Translations under genes and position numbers: made by a program
NCBI GenBank assembly: GCA_023260815.1
Contig: JALQUE010000231.1
Span: forward strand, 1 to 5,224
DNA: 5,224 nucleotides
Direction: 5' to 3'
Source of the DNA: Roseovarius sp.
Lineage (GTDB): Bacteria > Pseudomonadota > Alphaproteobacteria > Rhodobacterales > Rhodobacteraceae
Shown: piece by piece, positions 1-5,224 of the stretch
Layout of the letters: the number at the start of each line of letters is the position of its first letter
How positions within the stretch are numbered: the stretch's first letter is position 1
The notes under the pieces: model-generated
Seen by the model: only the letters and a program-made list of their open reading frames with translations
Database searches by the model: none
What the model was told of the DNA's origin: nothing

Positions 1-225
1 AAGGTCATGGCCATGGTCACCGAACGGGTGGGCGAGGGCGTCGCCTTCATGCCCTTCCACTTCGGCGGTCATTTCCAGGGCGAGGACCAGCGGTCGAAAT
101 ATCCGGACGGGGCAGACCCCTATGTGCTGGGTGAATCGACCAACACGGCCCAGACCTATGGCTATGACTCTGTGACCCAGATGCAGGAGACCAAAGCGAC
201 TCTCTGCAAGATCATGCCAGCGTAA
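1..225 (+). CDS. fdhA: Formate dehydrogenase alpha (catalytic) subunit, C-terminal fragment
   Basis: This is the last 74 codons of a gene that begins upstream of the window; the frame is open from base 1 and stops at TAA 223-225. The alpha subunit oxidises formate to CO2 at a Mo or W bis-molybdopterin guanine dinucleotide centre. The fragment matches the C-terminal dinucleotide-binding domain of the molybdopterin oxidoreductase superfamily: the FMPFHFGG stretch, then an ADPYVLGESTNTA segment, and the ending YGYDSVTQMQETK, which I recognise as typical of respiratory formate dehydrogenase alpha chains. The catalytic Cys/Sec residue, the N-terminal FeS site and any Tat signal lie outside the window, so metal use, Sec content and export cannot be judged. 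The beta subunit gene follows after 12 bases, as in fdhABC-type operons. Family assignment is strong; the symbol follows the operon context. Confidence 0.9.
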   Translation, partial: KVMAMVTERVGEGVAFMPFHFGGHFQGEDQRSKYPDGADPYVLGESTNTAQTYGYDSVTQMQETKATLCKIMPA

Positions 226-237
226 GGAGACAAGAGA

Positions 238-831
238 ATGGCAAGAGCAAAATTTCTCTGCGACGCCGAGCGCTGCATCGAATGCAACGCCTGCGTCACC
301 GCCTGCAAGAACGAGCACGAGGTGCCTTGGGGTATCAACCGGCGCCGGGTCGTGACCATCGAGGATGGCAAGCCCGGTGAACGGTCGATCTCGGTCGCCT
401 GTATGCATTGTTCGGATGCACCCTGTATGGCGGTCTGCCCTGTGGACTGCTTCTACCAGACGTCCGACGGGGTGGTTCTGCACTCCAAGGATCTCTGCAT
501 CGGGTGTGGTTACTGCTTCTACGCGTGCCCGTTCGGTGCGCCGCAGTTCCCGCAGGCAGGCAACTTCGGAAGCCGTGGCAAGATGGACAAATGTACCTTC
601 TGCGCCGGTGGCCCCGAGGAAAACCACAGCCAGGCCGAGTTCCAGAAATACGGCCGCAACCGGATCGCCGAGGGCAAACTGCCCATCTGCGCCGAGATGT
701 GCTCGACAAAGGCCCTGCTGGCGGGGGATGGCGACGTGGTCGCCAATATCTACCGCGAGCGCGTGGTTGCACGGGGCTTCGGCTCTGGCGCCTGGGGCTG
801 GGGCACCGCCTACGAGCAGAAGGGCGGCTGA
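238..831 (+). CDS. fdh3B: Formate dehydrogenase beta subunit, four-cluster ferredoxin-type protein
   Basis: This 197-residue electron-transfer subunit links the alpha subunit to the cytochrome b subunit. Sixteen cysteines fall into four clusters that each fit a [4Fe-4S] site: C13/C16/C19/C23, C55/C58/C63/C67, C87/C90/C93/C97, and C119/C122 with C151/C155. The ligands of each cubane are probably exchanged between motifs, as is usual in this family. An additional C8 and C71 lie outside these motifs. The ATG is set by a strong Shine-Dalgarno AAGGAGA at 224-230, which overlaps the fdhA stop codon, with 7 bases of spacing. The protein ends soon after the last cluster and lacks the C-terminal transmembrane helix that anchors E. 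coli FdnH/FdoH (about 300 residues). It therefore resembles the shorter FDH3/Wolinella-type beta subunits. The start, family and cofactor load are clear; the symbol fdh3B (also called fdhB) is from memory of the family. Confidence 0.93.
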   Translation: MARAKFLCDAERCIECNACVTACKNEHEVPWGINRRRVVTIEDGKPGERSISVACMHCSDAPCMAVCPVDCFYQTSDGVVLHSKDLCIGCGYCFYACPFGAPQFPQAGNFGSRGKMDKCTFCAGGPEENHSQAEFQKYGRNRIAEGKLPICAEMCSTKALLAGDGDVVANIYRERVVARGFGSGAWGWGTAYEQKGG

Positions 832-847
832 TCCCTTCGGGACATCC
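832..847 (+). other. Short hairpin directly after the beta-subunit stop
   Basis: TCCC (832-835) and GGGA (839-842) can pair as a 4-bp stem around TTC immediately after the fdh beta stop codon. It is weak alone. It is listed because two much stronger hairpins follow it in the same 124-base gap. Confidence 0.25.
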
Positions 848-872
848 GGGGTGCGCGGATCCCGCGCATCCC
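848..872 (+). promoter_or_regulatory. Intergenic stem-loop 1 between beta and gamma genes
   Basis: Bases 848-858 pair with 862-872 to give an 11-bp GC-rich stem with a single G-T wobble (851/869) and a 3-base loop (ATC, 859-861). The core TGCGCGG/CCGCGCA is perfect. No T-run follows, only CCTTTG, so it does not look like a standard intrinsic terminator. Together with the next hairpin it probably acts on the mRNA, through stability, processing or a partial transcription block, to set the ratio of FdhA/B to the downstream membrane and cytochrome genes. The structure is read from the sequence; the role is inference. Confidence 0.5.
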
Positions 873-886
873 TTTGCCTGACCGCA

Positions 887-920
887 CAGGTCGGGCGGCC
901 TATCCTGGCTGCCCGACCTG
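887..920 (+). promoter_or_regulatory. Intergenic stem-loop 2 (14-bp stem) upstream of the gamma gene
   Basis: CAGGTCGGGC (887-896) is the exact reverse complement of GCCCGACCTG (911-920). Pairing continues inward through 897-900/907-910 with one G-T wobble, giving a 14-bp stem and a 6-base loop (TATCCT, 901-906). It lies about 35 bases before the gamma ATG. Downstream there is only a loose T-rich stretch (TGGTTTCATTTGA), too far away and too interrupted for a strong terminator. A role as an mRNA 3'-end stabiliser or processing barrier for the fdhA-fdhB part, or as a leaky attenuator, is plausible. It could also bind a protein as DNA, because the arms form a long inverted repeat. Confidence 0.6.
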
Positions 921-955
921 ACCATGATGGTTTCATTTGATACAGGACAGATCGC

Positions 956-2179
956 ATGACCCGGCTTCTGTACACGTTCCTCTTGTCTTTGCTGCTGGCC
1001 GCGCCGGTGTCCTCCGTGACCGCGCAACAGGCCACCGAGACACCCCAGATCGACCGCTCCGCCACGGGCGGCGCACCCACGCTCGAAGATATTCTGGCCC
1101 GCCAGCGCGGCGAGGCCGTGGACAACAGCTGGCGCCGCAGCACCGATGACGGCAGCGCCGAAGCCGCTCCGGGCTCTGGCCCTCTGGGCACGCTTGGCGG
1201 CATGTCCAATTCCGATGTCTGGCGCGATCTGCGCTTCAACGATGCCGACGTGAAGGTGTCCGCCGGCGGCCCCGTCGCCAAGGTTCTGGTGCAGGACAGT
1301 GGCATGGCCTGGCTGCAATTCCGCGAAGGTCCGCTGATCACCTATGGCGGTCTGGCGATGGTGGGCACGCTTGGCCTGCTGGTGATCTTCTACCTGATCC
1401 GCGGCAAGATCCGCATCGACGGCAAGAAATCCGGCCGCACCGTGACCCGCTTCGCCTTTATCGAACGGTTCGCGCATTGGCTGATGGCCGGCTCGTTCAT
1501 CGTTCTGGGGATCACCGGGCTGATCACGCTGATGGGCCGCAAGTTCATCATCCCCACCTTCGGCCACGAGGCGTTCTCGACCATGGCGATCGCGTCGAAA
1601 TGGGTACATAACAACATCTCGTGGGCCTTCATGCTGGGCCTTGCGATGGCTTTCGTGCTGTGGGTCGCGCACAACATCCCCAACAAGACAGACCTGAAAT
1701 GGCTGGCCGTGGGTGGCGGGATCTTCACCAAGGGCGTTCACCCGCCCGCGCGCAAGTTCAACGCGGGCCAGAAGATGATCTTCTGGTCGGTCATCATCCT
1801 CGGCGCGTCGATCTCGGTCTCGGGCCTGTCGCTGCTCTTCCCGTTCGAGATGCCGATGTTCGCCAAGACCTTCGCGATCCTCAACGATACCGGCCTGCCG
1901 CAGATGGTGGGGCTGGGCGTTCTGCCCACCGACCTGCCGCCGCATCAGGAAATGCAGCTGGCCCAGGCCTGGCACGCCATCGTCAGCTTTGTGCTGATGG
2001 CGATCATCCTGGCGCATATCTATATCGGCTCGGTCGGTATGGAAGGCGCGTTCGATGCCATGGGCTCGGGCGAGGTCGAAGAGCAATGGGCGCGTGAACA
2101 CCATGGCCTGTGGCTCGAAGAGCTGCAGCAGAAAGGCCAGGCGCCCGCACCCGGCAAGGCGCCCACTCCCGCGGAATAA
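956..2179 (+). CDS. fdhC: Formate dehydrogenase gamma subunit, cytochrome b556
   Basis: This 407-residue membrane subunit takes electrons from the FeS beta subunit and passes them through b hemes to quinone. Residues 1-23 look like a cleaved Sec signal peptide (hydrophobic core LLYTFLLSLLLAAP, probable cleavage after VTA23). A polar periplasmic segment of about 100 residues follows, including GGMSNSDVWRDLRFND. Five hydrophobic helices are visible at about 128-148, 172-194, 222-241, 275-295 and 340-362. Helix-associated histidines H174, H218, H340 and H354 fit the four-His di-heme pattern of FdnI-like gamma subunits; the H340-x13-H354 pair in the last helix is characteristic. H204 and H239 are further histidines. 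At 407 residues it is about twice as long as E. coli FdnI, because of the N-terminal extension and loops, and is typical of the longer FDH gamma type. A weak AGGA (944-947) lies before the ATG. The product call is strong; ligand roles are by analogy. Confidence 0.92.
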   Translation: MTRLLYTFLLSLLLAAPVSSVTAQQATETPQIDRSATGGAPTLEDILARQRGEAVDNSWRRSTDDGSAEAAPGSGPLGTLGGMSNSDVWRDLRFNDADVKVSAGGPVAKVLVQDSGMAWLQFREGPLITYGGLAMVGTLGLLVIFYLIRGKIRIDGKKSGRTVTRFAFIERFAHWLMAGSFIVLGITGLITLMGRKFIIPTFGHEAFSTMAIASKWVHNNISWAFMLGLAMAFVLWVAHNIPNKTDLKWLAVGGGIFTKGVHPPARKFNAGQKMIFWSVIILGASISVSGLSLLFPFEMPMFAKTFAILNDTGLPQMVGLGVLPTDLPPHQEMQLAQAWHAIVSFVLMAIILAHIYIGSVGMEGAFDAMGSGEVEEQWAREHHGLWLEELQQKGQAPAPGKAPTPAE

Positions 2180-2182
2180 GGG

Positions 2183-3496
2183 ATGCGCGCGCTGGTCTCA
2201 GGCCTGCTCATGTCTGTGCTGGCGGCCCTCCCGGCCGCCAGTCAGGACTTTACCACGCTCAAGGGCCACGGCGGCCCGATTATGGGCGTGCAGGTCGATC
2301 CCGCAACGGGCCGGGTGATCTCGGGCAGTTTCGACAATTCGGTGGGCGTTTGGCAGGGCCGCGATCCGCGCTGGCTTGACGGGCATGACGCGGCGGTGAC
2401 CACGGTGCTTTTCCTCGCGCCTGACCGGGCGGCATCGGGGGGCGATGATTTCAACGTGATCCTGTGGGATCTGGACAGCGGCACACCAAGCCGCCTGAGC
2501 GGGCATCAGGGCAAGGTGGCCGATCTGGCGGTGTCACCGGATGGCGCCCTTCTGGCCTCGGCCAGTTGGGACGGCTCCATCGGGTTGTGGCCGCTGGTCG
2601 CGCCTGACGGCGCGCCGCGCTTTTTGCAGGGCCATGCCTCGGGGGTGAATGCCGTGACCTTCGCCTCGGATGGTGCGCGGCTGTTCTCGGCCTCCGCCGA
2701 TGGCACGATCCGGGTCTGGGACGTGGCGTCGGGGGCCGACAGGGTGCTGGCCAATCAGGGCTTTGGGGTGAACCGGCTGGTGCTGGGGCCGCGGGATGCG
2801 TGGCTGGCCTATGGCGCGGTCGATGGCGTCACGCGGGTGATCGACCCGGTCAGTGGCGCGCAATTGGCCGATTTTTCGCTGGAACGGCGGCCTGTTCTGG
2901 CGATGGCGCACCATGTGGCGACCAACCGGCTGGCGGTCGGCGACGGGCATGGCTACATCATGATGATCGACACCGATGCGTGGCGCATCACCCGTGATTT
3001 CCGGGCCATGCAGCGCGGGCCGGTCTGGGCGTTGGATTTTTCCGCCGACGGGGCGTCGATCCTGGCGGGGGGGCTGGATGACGTGGTCTATTCCAGGCCT
3101 GTCGCCTTGTTGGACAAATTCGATCCCGCCGGCAGTCCGCAGCGGCAAAGCTTTCTGCGCGACCCCGAAACCATGCCCAATGGCGAGCGGCAATTCATGC
3201 GCAAATGCTCGATCTGCCATGCGCTGACCCCGCCGCCATCCCGCAAGGCGGGTCCGACACTGTACGATATCTTCGGCCGCAAAGCCGGGGCGATTGCCGG
3301 ATACCCTTATTCCGACATCCTCGCCACATCGGACATTATCTGGTCCGACGACACCATAGATGCCCTGTTCGACATGGGCCCCGATCACTACATACCAGGG
3401 TCCAGGATGCCGATGCAGGTCATCCGGGCCGAGACCGACCGCCAGGACCTGATCGCTTTCCTGCGAAAGGCGACGGCCCCAGACAAGGAGAACTGA
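2183..3496 (+). CDS. Exported WD40 beta-propeller fused to a class I cytochrome c
   Basis: The product has 437 residues. Residues 1-20 are a Sec signal peptide (MRALVSGLLMSVLAALPAAS), placing the protein in the periplasm. Residues about 26-300 hold roughly seven WD40-type blades. The clearest end in FDNSVGVW (57), FNVILWD (95), WDGSIGLW (136) and DGTIRVWD (179), with GH starts at H29, H68, H108 and H151; later blades are more degenerate. Residues about 330-430 are a complete cytochrome c2-like domain: heme site C342-S-I-C345-H346, a GPTLYDIFGRKAG segment, and a GSRMPM loop with M409 as the likely axial ligand. It is probably an electron carrier or redox sensor held by a protein-binding propeller; partner and direction are unknown. 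The ATG is 3 bases after the gamma stop and the only purine stretch (AAGGG, 2178-2182) abuts it, so translation is probably coupled to fdhC. The next stop-start gap is one base. Domain calls are firm; function is inferred. Confidence 0.9.
   Translation: MRALVSGLLMSVLAALPAASQDFTTLKGHGGPIMGVQVDPATGRVISGSFDNSVGVWQGRDPRWLDGHDAAVTTVLFLAPDRAASGGDDFNVILWDLDSGTPSRLSGHQGKVADLAVSPDGALLASASWDGSIGLWPLVAPDGAPRFLQGHASGVNAVTFASDGARLFSASADGTIRVWDVASGADRVLANQGFGVNRLVLGPRDAWLAYGAVDGVTRVIDPVSGAQLADFSLERRPVLAMAHHVATNRLAVGDGHGYIMMIDTDAWRITRDFRAMQRGPVWALDFSADGASILAGGLDDVVYSRPVALLDKFDPAGSPQRQSFLRDPETMPNGERQFMRKCSICHALTPPPSRKAGPTLYDIFGRKAGAIAGYPYSDILATSDIIWSDDTIDALFDMGPDHYIPGSRMPMQVIRAETDRQDLIAFLRKATAPDKEN
2219..2241 (+). 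other. Perfect 9-bp hairpin in the signal-peptide coding region
   Basis: CTGGCGGCC (2219-2227) is the exact reverse complement of GGCCGCCAG (2233-2241) around a 5-base loop, starting 37 bases into the WD40-cytochrome c gene. It could slow early translation during export. The alanine- and leucine-rich signal peptide in GC-rich DNA makes such structures likely by chance, so only the pairing itself is claimed. Confidence 0.3.
3485..3490 (+). promoter_or_regulatory. Strong ribosome binding site for the 45-residue gene
   Basis: AAGGAG lies 7 bases before ATG 3498, inside the last codons of the WD40-cytochrome c gene. It is one of only two near-consensus Shine-Dalgarno sites seen in the window (the other precedes the beta subunit), and it is the main evidence that the short downstream frame is really translated. 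Confidence 0.8.
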
Positions 3497-3497
3497 C

Positions 3498-3635
3498 ATG
3501 AAAGCGATGTATGCGGCCTTTGCGGCAACCGTGGTGATCTCGATCGGCGGCTTTTACATTCTGGGCGAGATGGGGTTCTCCAGCGGGCAGACCTTCGCCA
3601 GCGACTCTGTCCGGCTCGATGACGCGTCGGAATGA
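3498..3635 (+). CDS. Small single-pass membrane protein of unknown function (45 aa)
   Basis: This short frame, ATG 3498 to TGA 3633-3635, encodes 45 residues. Support: a strong AAGGAG at ideal spacing, a start only one base after the preceding stop, and a stop sharing ATGA with the next gene's start. One hydrophobic segment is visible at about residues 5-23 (YAAFAATVVISIGGFYILG), preceded by K2, so the N-terminus is probably cytoplasmic. The last 22 residues are polar and mildly acidic (ending VRLDDASE) and probably face the periplasm, where the WD40-cytochrome c resides. There is no convincing signal-peptidase site, cysteine or heme motif. I do not recognise a family. Possible roles are a small accessory subunit of the dehydrogenase, an anchor for the cytochrome, or a link to the regulator; none is shown by the sequence. 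Confidence 0.75.
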   Translation: MKAMYAAFAATVVISIGGFYILGEMGFSSGQTFASDSVRLDDASE

Positions 3636-5005
3636 CAGCCACCGGCGTGCAGACAAGCGGCGCGACCCGGCCCGATGACGATTACGGCGAAAACCTCGAG
3701 GTGGCGTCGATCCTCGTGATCGACGACGAGCCGGGGATGCGCAATTTCCTGACCAAGGTTCTGACCCCGCGCTGCAAGCGCGTGGAACAGGCGCGCTCTG
3801 CGCGCGAGGCGTCGGACCTGCTGGATCAGGCGCATTTCGACCTCATCATCCTGGACAACATCATGCCGGAAACGGCGGGTCTGGACTGGCTGGATGAACA
3901 GCGCCGCGTGGGGCTGTTCGCCGATGCGATCCTGATCACGGCCTATGCCGATCTGGACACCGCCATTCGCGCGCTGCGCGCCGGGGTGGCGGATTTCGTG
4001 CTCAAGCCGTTCCGTGCCAATCAGATCCTCAATGCAGTGGCGCGCGCTCTTGATCGCAAGTATCTGCGGCGCGAGAATTACCTTCTGAAACACGAACTGT
4101 CCGAAGGCGGACGCAGTGCGCGGGGGCGTCTTCTGGGTCACTCGCGCGCGGTGCAGGATGTGCGCGACATGCTGGCCAAGGTGGCGCCACAGCGCACCAC
4201 GGTTCTGTTCACCGGCGCCAGCGGCACCGGCAAGGAGGTTGCGGCCCGCACCCTGCACGGCCTGTCGGACCGGGCCGAGGCACCGTTTGTCGCGGTCAAT
4301 TGCGCGGCGATCTCGTCCGACAAGATCTCCGAGGAACTGTTCGGCGTCATTCAGGATCATCAGCCTCTCAAGGAAGGGTTGTTCCTGCATGCCGATGGCG
4401 GGACACTGTTTCTGGACGAGGTGGCGCAACTGCCCGCACAGGCGCAGGCCACCTTGCTGCGCGTGCTGGAAGATCAGCGCATCCGCCCCGCCGGCGCCGA
4501 ACGCGAGATCCCCCTGAACCTGCGGTTTCTGTTTGCGACAAATGCCGATCTTGATGCCGCCGTGGCCGAGGGCCGGTTCCGCGCCGACCTCTATCACCGG
4601 ATCAACGTCTTCCGCATCGAGATGCCGCCCCTGCGCGAACGCACCGAGGATATCGTCGAACTGGCGGCCTATTTCATGAGCGAGTTTTCCCGCTCTCTGA
4701 GCCTGCCCGCGCTGGAGATGAACGAAGAGGTCTTGCTCAAGCTCAGCCGTTACGACTGGCCCGGCAATGTGCGCGAGCTGCGCAACCTGATCGAACGGTC
4801 GGTCATTCTGGGGGCCTTGCCGGACGAGTTCGCAGGCAAAGGCGGGTTGAGCGGTGCGCAGGCCGTCGAGAACCTTGATCTGGTGGCGCAACGCCATATT
4901 CTGCATATCCTTGATCTATGCGACGGCAACCGTGCAGAGGCGGCCCGCCGTCTGGGTGTTTCGCGCAAGACGATTGACCGCAAGATCGCATCCTGGTCCG
5001 AATAG
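3632..5005 (+). CDS. NtrC-family response regulator lacking the GAFTGA motif
   Basis: This is a 457-residue three-domain transcription regulator. The receiver domain (about 25-140) has the acidic pair D31/D32, phospho-acceptor D75, T103 and K125, so it should accept phosphate from a histidine kinase; none is encoded in this window. The AAA+ domain (about 165-395) has Walker A GASGTGKE (195-202), Walker B LFLDE (D262/E263), a sensor I region near ATN304, arginines in FRADLYHR (315-323), and DWPGNVREL (375-383). A Fis-type helix-turn-helix ends the protein (GNRAEAARRLGVSRKTIDRK, about 432-451). The L1 loop that normally carries GAFTGA is replaced: 15 residues (239-253) lie between ELFG and ADGG, against about 19 in E. 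coli NtrC, and no GAFTGA-like sequence is present. Sigma-54 activation is therefore doubtful. The start ATG overlaps the previous stop (ATGA), suggesting translational coupling; a GTG at codon 24 is an alternative start. It probably regulates this operon or formate metabolism, which is inference from position. Confidence 0.92.
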   Translation: MTATGVQTSGATRPDDDYGENLEVASILVIDDEPGMRNFLTKVLTPRCKRVEQARSAREASDLLDQAHFDLIILDNIMPETAGLDWLDEQRRVGLFADAILITAYADLDTAIRALRAGVADFVLKPFRANQILNAVARALDRKYLRRENYLLKHELSEGGRSARGRLLGHSRAVQDVRDMLAKVAPQRTTVLFTGASGTGKEVAARTLHGLSDRAEAPFVAVNCAAISSDKISEELFGVIQDHQPLKEGLFLHADGGTLFLDEVAQLPAQAQATLLRVLEDQRIRPAGAEREIPLNLRFLFATNADLDAAVAEGRFRADLYHRINVFRIEMPPLRERTEDIVELAAYFMSEFSRSLSLPALEMNEEVLLKLSRYDWPGNVRELRNLIERSVILGALPDEFAGKGGLSGAQAVENLDLVAQRHILHILDLCDGNRAEAARRLGVSRKTIDRKIASWSE

Positions 5006-5011
5006 GCATCG

Positions 5012-5036
5012 GGGTGCAGGATATTTGCGACCCTTT
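5012..5036 (+). terminator. Possible weak terminator between convergent genes
   Basis: In the 36-base gap between the two convergent stop codons, GGGTGCA (5012-5018) can pair with TGC(G)ACCC (5026-5033) with one bulged G, followed by only TTT. The position is right for transcription to end, but the stem is imperfect and the T-run short. It is recorded as a candidate only. Confidence 0.25.
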
Positions 5037-5041
5037 GGCGA

Positions 5042-5224
5042 TCAGTGATTGCGCCCCTGTTGCATCATCATTTCGTGGACCGCCGCCATGCCGCGGTCTG
5101 CCATTGCCGTGACTTCTGCGGCATGGACCTGCAGGGCTGCGACGACTTCGGGGTTGTCAGAGGTTTGAACAACTACAACCCCTGCGTCTTCAACGGACAC
5201 TTCTGAACGGATTTCGTCACCGCG
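5042..5224 (-). CDS. Partial conserved-looking protein of unknown function, C-terminal end
   Basis: On the - strand a frame is open from the right window edge to TGA at 5044-5042, giving the last 60 residues of a gene whose start lies outside. The visible peptide begins RGDEIRSEVSVEDAGVVVVQ, continues TSDNPEVVAALQVHAAEV, and ends MAAVHEMMMQQGRNH. It looks like a short beta-rich part (alternating hydrophobics, VSVEDAGVVVVQTS) followed by an amphipathic helix starting at DNPEVVAAL. The C-terminus is rich in Met and His (H34, M41, M46, H50, M52-54, H60), which could bind a metal such as copper, but this is speculation. I recall similar 'SDDPEVV..LQ.H' tails in small bacterial proteins but cannot name the family. 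It is convergent with the regulator and so belongs to a different transcription unit. The protein-like composition and natural stop make a real gene likely. Confidence 0.65.
   Translation of the reverse strand, partial: RGDEIRSEVSVEDAGVVVVQTSDNPEVVAALQVHAAEVTAMADRGMAAVHEMMMQQGRNH

Noticed and set aside
874..906. Possible promoter in the fdhB-fdhC gap (TTGCCT ... TATCCT)
   Set aside because: The spacing is 21 bases, both boxes are poor matches, and the second lies exactly in the loop of the 14-bp hairpin. I cannot support a promoter from this.
887..940. Stem-loop 2 as a full intrinsic terminator ending the fdhAB transcript
   Set aside because: The stem is strong but no continuous T-run follows directly; the next bases are ACCATGATGG. 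The gamma subunit must be made with alpha and beta, so at most partial termination is credible.
1970..1990. TGGCAC within fdhC resembling a sigma-54 -24 element
   Set aside because: No TTGC-type -12 element follows at the required spacing, and it lies inside the conserved last-helix coding region (AWHAIV).
335..2104. Very long open frame (589 aa) on the - strand opposite fdhB and fdhC
   Set aside because: It is antisense to two clearly recognised genes with intact cofactor motifs and helices. Its product is rich in Arg, His, Gln and Asp with no domain I recognise, as expected for a GC-rich antisense shadow.
2534..3499. 321-aa open frame on the - strand opposite the WD40-cytochrome c gene
   Set aside because: It is a shadow of a gene with clear WD40 blades and a heme site. 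Its composition is Arg/Gln/Pro/His-rich and low in normal hydrophobic structure.
3554..4906. 450-aa open frame on the - strand opposite the response regulator
   Set aside because: The + strand product has complete receiver, AAA+ and HTH motifs. The antisense product shows no recognisable motif and arises from third-position GC bias.

Overview
The window is GC-rich (clearly above 60% by eye) and tightly packed. It reads as part of a respiratory formate dehydrogenase operon from an alphaproteobacterium, most likely a Rhodobacteraceae/Roseobacter-type organism. That placement is inference. It rests on the long gamma subunit with an N-terminal periplasmic extension, a cytochrome c2-like domain, an NtrC-type regulator without the GAFTGA loop, and codon use rich in third-position G/C. 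No database search was possible.

Layout on the + strand: (1) positions 1-225, the C-terminal end of the molybdopterin formate dehydrogenase alpha subunit; (2) 238-831, the beta subunit with 16 cysteines for four [4Fe-4S] clusters; (3) 832-955, a 124-base gap holding two strong stem-loops and a small third one; (4) 956-2179, the cytochrome b gamma subunit; (5) 2183-3496, an exported WD40 beta-propeller fused to a C-terminal class I cytochrome c domain; (6) 3498-3635, a 45-residue single-pass membrane protein; (7) 3632-5005, a receiver/AAA+/Fis-HTH response regulator whose ATG overlaps the preceding stop codon. A convergent gene of unknown function enters from the right edge on the - strand (5224 down to 5042).

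How the genes work together: alpha oxidises formate at the bis-MGD cofactor, beta passes electrons through its FeS wire, and gamma delivers them through b hemes to the membrane quinone pool. The next three genes have gaps of 3 and 1 bases and then a 4-base overlap, so they are very probably co-transcribed and partly translationally coupled to the enzyme genes. The sequence supports a periplasmic WD40-cytochrome c that could exchange electrons with the dehydrogenase or sense redox state, a tiny membrane protein, and an unusual NtrC-family regulator.

The most notable points are the WD40-cytochrome c fusion inside an fdh operon, the regulator's loss of the sigma-54-contacting GAFTGA motif (so it may act on another RNA polymerase holoenzyme, as the GAFTGA-less NtrC of Rhodobacter capsulatus does), the short membrane gene between them, and the structured gap between the beta and gamma genes. 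No RNA genes, mobile elements, CRISPR arrays or long repeats were seen.
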